Shown here one piece after another: positions 7,522 through 12,172 of a stretch of 12,172 nucleotides of DNA. The notes under the pieces were generated by a model, which saw only the letters and a program-made list of their open reading frames with translations, had not been told where the DNA came from and searched no databases. The DNA lies in the NCBI GenBank assembly GCA_964600075.1, contig CAZRIE010000125.1, positions 1 to 12,172 on the forward strand. The letters run 5' to 3'. This stretch comes from CAZRIE01 sp964600075. Its GTDB lineage: Bacteria; Bacteroidota; Bacteroidia; Flavobacteriales; Flavobacteriaceae. Positions within the stretch are counted from its first letter, which is position 1; the number at the start of each line of letters is the position of its first letter. The position numbers and the translations under genes are program-made.

Positions 7522-7560
7522 AAAAGGAATGGATTGGCATTTCGCCAATCCATTCCTTTT
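7522..7560 (-). terminator. Strong terminator after the GH109-like gene
   Basis: A perfect 17-bp inverted repeat, AAAAGGAATGGATTGGC (7522-7538) with its complement at 7544-7560, encloses a 5-base loop. On the minus strand it ends in a T run. It lies 14 bases after the glycosidase stop and before the VWA start, so it separates the two minus-strand transcription units. Confidence 0.9.
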
Positions 7561-7574
7561 AGATATTTCCTAAA

Positions 7575-8975
7575 TTAACCTATAATAGCCAGGGCATCAG
7601 TCTCTTTCCAAGAACCTCTAGTAAAATCTGGAAATTCTTGTGGGGCTCCATTGGCAGCCACAGATGCTTCGCTCAATGGCCCTACTGCACTCCAAAGACA
7701 CCCTTCGTAAAGGTTCTGATCCAATGGTTGCCCCTTGCGCAAGCATTCTACCATACGGTAGTTCATCATAAAATCCATTCCCCCATGGCCTCCCATTTTT
7801 TTAGCAAGTTCTCCGAGGCGTTTGTACAGTGGGTGCTCATATTTTTCGTAGATTTTTTGGAGTCCCTCACCCTCGGCCCATTCGTGATGGTTTTCCGTTA
7901 CGCCCTCAACTCCACCTTCTAATGCAATTCTATTAGGGTACCCGGCTAAAGTTCCTTTTGTTCCTTGAATTAAATTATGCCTGGTATATGGGCGTGGACT
8001 TGTTTCATCCCATTGCACCATTATGGTGCGGCCCAATGTGGTTTTGATTATCGAGGTACTCATATCCCCACCTTTATAATCCAACTTGTTCCATTTATGA
8101 TCGGCGGGAAAGTTCTTTTCTGCATAAAGCTGACGTCCTTTGGCAGGAGATGAAAAAGAATTCATGAACTTAAAGGTGTCATCACCTCGACCAATATTCA
8201 TGTACTGCGCCACAGGCCCTAAACCATGTGTCGGGTATAGGTTTCCATTTCTATGAGCATAGTGTGGGGTTCGCCAAGATCCCGTACCACGTTCTACTTC
8301 GTTCATCTGGCCCCTTAGTTCATGAATGTAGGCAGCTTCACCATGAAGAAGTTCTCCGATTACGCCTTGCCGGCACATGTTGAGATACAATAGCTCTTCA
8401 CGCCCGTAGTTAACGTTTTCCATCATCATGCAGTGCTTTTTGGTCTTTTCGGAGGTATCGACCAATTGCCACATTTCGTCAGTGGTCAACGCCAAGGGTA
8501 CTTCTACAAAGGCATGGGTTCCGGCGTTCATGGCCCCAATGGCCATTGGGGCGTGCAACTTCCATGGTGTAGCGATGATTACAGCGTCTGGTTTTTGCTC
8601 CTCCAACATTTTTTTCCAATCATTCTCCCCGTTCGTGTAAAGTTTGATGTCTATATGTCTTTGTCCTTTTCCTTGTTCTTTACAGTTATCAGCAGACTTT
8701 TTGGCTAAATCTTCATACAAATCTGAAATAGCTACGATTTCAACCCCCTCTATGGCTGCAATCCGACTTGCGTGACCTGAACCACGAGCACCAACACCGA
8801 TAAAGGCAAAACGAACCGTATCTAATTTTGGGGCTGCAAAACCACCCATGTATGCCGCAGCAAAAGGGCGACTTGTAGAAAACAAGTTGGCTTTTGATAT
8901 ACTTGGGGTCAAAGCCAATCCAGCTCCAACCAACGATGTTTTTTTAAGAAAATTCCGCCTATTATTCGAATTCAT
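7575..8975 (-). CDS. GH109-family NAD-dependent glycosidase (alpha-N-acetylgalactosaminidase-like), Tat-type signal
   Basis: Gfo/Idh/MocA-fold protein of 466 residues. The N-terminus RRNFLKKTSLVGAGLAL is a twin-arginine-like signal, so export of the folded, NAD-loaded enzyme is expected. The Rossmann domain starts at VRFAFIGVGARGSGHASRI (Gly-rich NAD loop, about 60-67) and continues with ATPWKLHAP and EVPLALTTDE (158-167). The C-terminal catalytic half has features I associate with glycoside hydrolase family 109: MMENVNYGREEL, NGNLYPTHGLGPV with Tyr247 and His250, TSPRPYTRHN, EYEHPLYKRLG-like spacing, GGHGGMDFMMNYR and a final FPDFTRGSW. Characterised GH109 enzymes remove terminal alpha-GalNAc by an NAD-assisted oxidation-elimination mechanism. 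Substrates vary in the family, so the exact sugar is uncertain. The gene has its own terminator and no SusC/SusD pair nearby, so it is not in an obvious polysaccharide-utilisation locus here. Confidence 0.88.
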   Translation of the reverse strand: MNSNNRRNFLKKTSLVGAGLALTPSISKANLFSTSRPFAAAYMGGFAAPKLDTVRFAFIGVGARGSGHASRIAAIEGVEIVAISDLYEDLAKKSADNCKEQGKGQRHIDIKLYTNGENDWKKMLEEQKPDAVIIATPWKLHAPMAIGAMNAGTHAFVEVPLALTTDEMWQLVDTSEKTKKHCMMMENVNYGREELLYLNMCRQGVIGELLHGEAAYIHELRGQMNEVERGTGSWRTPHYAHRNGNLYPTHGLGPVAQYMNIGRGDDTFKFMNSFSSPAKGRQLYAEKNFPADHKWNKLDYKGGDMSTSIIKTTLGRTIMVQWDETSPRPYTRHNLIQGTKGTLAGYPNRIALEGGVEGVTENHHEWAEGEGLQKIYEKYEHPLYKRLGELAKKMGGHGGMDFMMNYRMVECLRKGQPLDQNLYEGCLWSAVGPLSEASVAANGAPQEFPDFTRGSWKETDALAIIG

Positions 8976-9144
8976 GTGTTCTGTTTTTATTAAATGAGTT
9001 GTTCTTTTACCTCCAATCGCTACAAGATAAAGAATTTTATTAAAAATGACGATTGCTTTCTAAAAAGCATTTTAGTCATTCGAAGGTTTTTGCTTAAATT
9101 GGGTGTTTCCTGAGTTGTTTCTTTATGCAATATCTTTGCAAGAT
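8976..9144. promoter_or_regulatory. Divergent intergenic region (glycosidase / DUF1853 gene)
   Basis: These 169 bases must contain the promoters of both divergent genes. A small hairpin CTAAAA-AGCA-TTTTAG sits at 9060-9075 and could be an operator or chance. I found no consensus -7 box for the minus-strand glycosidase; the plus-strand box is listed separately. Confidence 0.4.
9131..9138 (+). promoter_or_regulatory. Candidate Bacteroidota -7 promoter box for the DUF1853 gene
   Basis: TATCTTTG matches the Bacteroidota -7 consensus TAnnTTTG exactly. It ends only 6 bases before the ATG at 9145, so the transcript would be leaderless or nearly so. A TTG lies 13 bases upstream (9115-9117), shorter than the usual spacing of about 17-23 to a -33 element, so the promoter is not certain. 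Confidence 0.4.
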
Positions 9145-9951
9145 ATGGCTTATGAACAATGTGTCGGCTTTTTGAATACCCCTCCCTTATGGAACAACAA
9201 GCAATTTGATATACGCCAGTTCGAATTCCCATATCTCGAATTATATGATTTTCGGCCGGAACCCGTTTCTCATAAAATGAGACTCGGACACCAAATGGAA
9301 GCAGTATTCAAGCAACTGGTCGTACGTACTTCCCAATATGAAATTCTGTTGCACAATCTTGCCATCAGAGAGAGTAAGAAAACCCTTGGGGAAATCGATT
9401 TTATCTTAAAAGAAACCAAAACTTCACAAATCGTGCATGTTGAACTGACCTATAAGTTCTATATTATCGATACGTCTACCTCAGAACCGATACATCGTCT
9501 AATAGGTCCCAATCGAAGGGATACGTTCTTTGCAAAGATGCAAAAGATTAAAAATCAACAGTTTCCACTCTTACATTCGGTAGAGGGAGCTAAATCATTA
9601 CGACAAAAGGGAATAGATCATCAAGATATTGAACATCAGTGCTGTTTTAAAGCGCAATTATTTTTCCTTTTCGGAACTTCTTTAGTGCGTATTCACCCGT
9701 TGAACAAAGCCTGTATTGCTGGCTTTTGGTTGCGATTCGATACCTTCAACACCACAGAATTTAAATCATACAACTATTATATCCCATATAAATCGGAATG
9801 GGTCATAAAGCCCCACAATGCTGTAGTTTGGCAATCACATTATGAAATTCTTGTGGACATTAACATGCGAACACTCAAGGAAAATTCACCCATGGTCTGG
9901 ATGCGAAAATCAGAAACGGAGATTGAAAAGTTTTTTGTAGTCTGGTTCTAG
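9145..9951 (+). CDS. DUF1853-family protein
   Basis: Uncharacterised cytoplasmic protein of 268 residues, counting from the ATG at 9145. A GTG at 9103 would add 14 residues, but it lies upstream of the best promoter box and its hydrophobic extension has no family support that I know. I assign DUF1853 from the motif series LGEIDFIL (about 81-88), HVELTYKFY (about 98-106) and GPNRRDTFFAKM (about 121-132). An upstream helix carries Glu52 (GHQMEAVFKQL). Conserved Glu52, Asp85, Glu100 and Lys104 are reminiscent of a PD-(D/E)xK nuclease core, but the Glu-Lys spacing is ELTYK rather than the usual ExK, so nuclease activity is only a suggestion. There is no signal peptide. The gene stands alone, divergent from the glycosidase. 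Its role is unknown. Confidence 0.75.
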   Translation: MAYEQCVGFLNTPPLWNNKQFDIRQFEFPYLELYDFRPEPVSHKMRLGHQMEAVFKQLVVRTSQYEILLHNLAIRESKKTLGEIDFILKETKTSQIVHVELTYKFYIIDTSTSEPIHRLIGPNRRDTFFAKMQKIKNQQFPLLHSVEGAKSLRQKGIDHQDIEHQCCFKAQLFFLFGTSLVRIHPLNKACIAGFWLRFDTFNTTEFKSYNYYIPYKSEWVIKPHNAVVWQSHYEILVDINMRTLKENSPMVWMRKSETEIEKFFVVWF

Positions 9952-10055
9952 AAGTAGATTAAGCTTTTTATCTGCCACTCGACTTTTTTTGTATATACCA
10001 TTCAATTATGTGAGAATATTTCTTATCTATAAAAATATCACAAACTTTAGAAGGC
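9952..10055. other. Intergenic region between convergent genes
   Basis: This 104-base AT-rich stretch lies between the DUF1853 gene and the convergent secreted-protein gene. Only weak, imperfect inverted repeats are present (for example AGAT...ATCT near 9956-9973); none is a convincing terminator. Confidence 0.4.
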
Positions 10056-11933
10056 TCAATTCTTGTTGATCCTATGCGTTATTCTTCTGTTTGTAACTAT
10101 CGTATTGGTTTGAACGATCAAAGTCGCAGTATTGGATACTGTTGTGCCACATACATAGCTAATATTAGTCAAAATGACCCGATATTGATTGCCGTTGTCG
10201 GCCGGGGTCGCATTTGTAATCGACAAAGTATCCGTAGCCGTGTCAGAATATATCCCAGTGTTCGTCAAATTGACCCAAATGGTCCCATTGAAGAATTGCC
10301 ATTGATAGGAAGTTACGTTTGTCGCCGTAACAGAAATTGGTGTACTGCAGCCTGGACAAATAGCAGTATTTATTGGCTGCGAGGAAATTGATGGCACCGA
10401 GGAAGCTTCTTGAAAATCATAAGTACTGTTCGTATTGTTATCGGCAGGTGTAGTGTATCCATTTACAACATTTGTTCCAATTACCAAGCCATTACTATTT
10501 ACAAGCGTAGGCAACGCAGCCAAAATCCCATCACTATTATTATCGGTATATCCCGCCTCAAGAACATCATTACATGAGTCGTTATCCGCGTCTATTTCAA
10601 AAGCATCATAGATTCCATCGGAATCCGCATCCGAAATGGAATACGTTAAAATGGCGTATGCCAGATCATTGTCTTCGATATTCGTATGGATTCCGTTGTT
10701 CCCAAAATCCGATGCGACCCCGTCTATTATTCCGTTATTATTTGAATCGTTGACTCCGGCAACATTTAGTGCACCCGATTCAACGATATCGTAAATACCA
10801 TCATTATCCGAATCAAGGTCAAGACTATTCAGTACTCCATCTCCATCGGAGTCGCACAAAGCACTAGCGAATAACACCCCTGTAAATCCTTCCGGACCGG
10901 GCCCGGATTGGTTGTTTATGGTAAAGACATTATTAAAGCCGGAAACCCAGTTTATGGTATTAAATGGTGTGCCGGCCTGTGCCTGCATAATCTCAAGTGA
11001 AGTGGAGGTGGAAGTTCTCGTTCCGTAGAAAGTTACGCTTCCTGTTTCGTCTACAATAAGACGTAACCGCGGCAACCCATTGGTATTAGCAACCCAAGGG
11101 CTACTAATAAAGGCGTTATCGGATTGAAAAAGAAAATATTCTTCCCCGGCCCCTAGTGCCCCGTTTTCAAATTCCAAAATTGATGGGTGAACCGTTGTAC
11201 CATTGATGTCAAGTTGAAATGAATTGTCCATTGAAGAAAAATCCAAGCGCAGATATCCAGTATCCGTATGATTTACTACAACCGATCTGGCACCAACATC
11301 TTGTGAAAGTAAAAACGAGGCATTGGCCGTAGTACAATATTCTTCTTCATCTGTCATACCATCATTATCATCATCTAAATCCACATCATCTGAAACCCCA
11401 TCATTATCCGTATCAAATGATGTTGTGGCGGTAATCAATACATCGTCAATGTACACTTGATCGTTATTTTGACTCCAGTTTCCTCCACTCTTTAAGAAGC
11501 GAACGGTCGTATTTGTAGAAATATAAGCCGAAATATCCTGATTAAAATTTCCAGAAGATGCGCCACCAAATGTGGTTAGCGTTGTGAAGGAGGTACCATC
11601 AGCGGAAACCTGTATGGCAAGAGTCTCTCCACTCTCCATACTAGACGTACGCCAATCGAAGGAAAGAATAGCACCGGTCGCCGCAGATAGATTTGCAGTT
11701 CTTCTTATATTTTCTGTTGAAAGACGATGGAAACGCAACTCATTACCAGTAATTCTAATGCGGCCATTGGAGGCAGAATTATTATCATTTGATTCTATCC
11801 AATTCGTTGAAAAGTTAGTATTACCATAGTTGTTCGTATAAAAACCAGCCGAAAAAGTATCGGAATAGGTGTTTTGTCCAAAAAATGCAGTTGAACATAA
11901 GAATAACACTAAAAAAAGGTGATAGGGCTTCAT
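10056..11933 (-). CDS. Secreted TSP3-repeat / Ig-like domain protein without a T9SS sorting domain
   Basis: Predicted extracellular protein of 625 residues. The start is placed at the ATG opening MKPYHLFLVLFLCSTAFFGQ, a clear signal peptide. The frame is open up to 12005, but the 24 extra residues are polar and would mask the signal. Domains in order: a beta-sandwich, LamG/MAM-like module (about 22-168; SFDWRTSSMESGETL, VYIDDVLI); a TSP3-like calcium-binding run (DTDNDGVSDDVDLDDDNDG, about 174-193); a second beta-rich domain (about 200-358); further Asp/Asn-rich calcium loops (CDSDGDGVLNSLDLDSDNDG, NDSNNNGIIDG, DADSDGIYD, about 360-475); and an Ig-like domain (about 514-607; YQWQFFNGTIWVNL, NGNQYRVILTN, VSNTATLIV). 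It ends abruptly after the Ig domain with a basic tail, VTNRRITHRINKN. Proteins like this usually go on to a T9SS sorting or gliding-associated domain; none is seen. Function unknown, perhaps adhesion or carbohydrate binding. Confidence 0.85.
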   Translation of the reverse strand: MKPYHLFLVLFLCSTAFFGQNTYSDTFSAGFYTNNYGNTNFSTNWIESNDNNSASNGRIRITGNELRFHRLSTENIRRTANLSAATGAILSFDWRTSSMESGETLAIQVSADGTSFTTLTTFGGASSGNFNQDISAYISTNTTVRFLKSGGNWSQNNDQVYIDDVLITATTSFDTDNDGVSDDVDLDDDNDGMTDEEEYCTTANASFLLSQDVGARSVVVNHTDTGYLRLDFSSMDNSFQLDINGTTVHPSILEFENGALGAGEEYFLFQSDNAFISSPWVANTNGLPRLRLIVDETGSVTFYGTRTSTSTSLEIMQAQAGTPFNTINWVSGFNNVFTINNQSGPGPEGFTGVLFASALCDSDGDGVLNSLDLDSDNDGIYDIVESGALNVAGVNDSNNNGIIDGVASDFGNNGIHTNIEDNDLAYAILTYSISDADSDGIYDAFEIDADNDSCNDVLEAGYTDNNSDGILAALPTLVNSNGLVIGTNVVNGYTTPADNNTNSTYDFQEASSVPSISSQPINTAICPGCSTPISVTATNVTSYQWQFFNGTIWVNLTNTGIYSDTATDTLSITNATPADNGNQYRVILTNISYVCGTTVSNTATLIVQTNTIVTNRRITHRINKN

Positions 11934-12172
11934 TACAAAGCTAAAGTAATGAGAACCAACTACTAAACGACATAAATGTTGTGAAGATGGGGTATTCTGT
12001 GGCAAAGCTTTAGTCTATAGCAAGTTTGTTTTGCTTCAGTGCATGGGCCGAAAAATGTATCTTTTGATAATTGTACAGCACGTTACTCATGCAAACACAG
12101 AATCTTTATTGTAATCTAGCGGATTCAAACGTTTAGAAATCGACAATTATAATTCGTGCTTCCTCTTTGTTT
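11934..12172. other. Right-edge intergenic region
   Basis: These 239 bases lie upstream of the secreted-protein gene and run to the window edge. No tRNA or other RNA gene is seen. On the minus strand one frame reads NKEEARIIIVDF and stops at 12133-12135, which could be the last codons of a gene lying beyond the window, but 12 codons are too few to claim. An 8-base inverted repeat, ATAATTGT/ACAATTAT, occurs at 12067-12074 and 12143-12150 and is probably chance. Confidence 0.4.
11936..11943 (-). promoter_or_regulatory. Candidate -7 promoter box for the TSP3/Ig protein gene
   Basis: On the minus strand TAGCTTTG matches TAnnTTTG exactly and ends 2 bases before the ATG at 11933. A TTG lies 13 bases upstream (complement of 11957-11959), the same spacing as at the DUF1853 gene. 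The closeness to the ATG makes it either a leaderless promoter or a chance match. Confidence 0.3.

Noticed and set aside
9103..9144. GTG start extending the DUF1853 protein by 14 residues
   Set aside because: The ATG at 9145 is a stronger start and the best promoter box lies between the two.
11934..12005. Upstream in-frame extension of the TSP3/Ig protein
   Set aside because: It would put 24 polar residues before a textbook signal peptide that begins with its own ATG at 11933.
12133..12172. Possible C-terminus (NKEEARIIIVDF) of a minus-strand gene entering from the right edge
   Set aside because: Twelve codons at the window edge are not enough to distinguish a gene end from a chance open frame.

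Overview
The window looks like a draft-quality chromosomal piece of a marine-type Bacteroidota, most likely Flavobacteriaceae. The evidence is a type IX secretion (T9SS) C-terminal sorting domain, TSP3/Ig-like secreted proteins, AT-rich intergenic DNA without Shine-Dalgarno sequences, and TAnnTTTG-type -7 promoter boxes. A run of 100 N at 1128-1227 marks a scaffold gap.

Layout from left to right. Positions 1-633 (+) hold the 3' part of an IS1595/ISXO2-like transposase, much richer in G+C than its neighbours. A strong hairpin terminator (757-785) separates it from a minus-strand gene (813-2206). That gene encodes a secreted protein with three or more ~105-residue repeats and a T9SS type A sorting domain, and the N gap falls inside its third repeat. 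Divergent from it is a two-component operon: an OmpR/PhoB-type response regulator (2445-3143) overlapping by ATGA a membrane sensor histidine kinase (3140-4633). A shared bidirectional terminator (4658-4689) lies between this operon and a convergent minus-strand pair: a VWA/MIDAS protein (6296-7459) followed by a MoxR/magnesium-chelatase-like AAA+ ATPase (4722-6191). Upstream of the pair, behind a perfect 17-bp terminator hairpin, is a minus-strand GH109-type, NAD-dependent glycosidase with a twin-arginine-like signal (7575-8975). Divergent from it is a DUF1853-family protein (9145-9951, +). The right end carries a large secreted minus-strand protein (10056-11933) with a jelly-roll-like module, TSP3-like calcium-binding repeats and an Ig-like domain. 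Its 5' flank reaches the window edge.

How the genes may work together. The histidine kinase and response regulator form one signalling unit and are the obvious candidates to control the divergent T9SS repeat protein, though this is inference. The VWA and AAA+ proteins form a chaperone-like pair of the ChlI/ChlD, CobS/CobT or RavA/ViaA kind; their client is unknown. The GH109 enzyme, the T9SS protein and the TSP3/Ig protein are all exported, which fits a glycan-degrading, surface-active marine bacterium. I see no defence island, CRISPR array, tRNA or rRNA. The most unusual signals are the 55-nt repeats bounding the assembly gap, the repeat architecture of the T9SS protein, the Asn in place of the Walker B Asp in the AAA+ protein, and TAnnTTTG boxes placed almost directly on two start codons.
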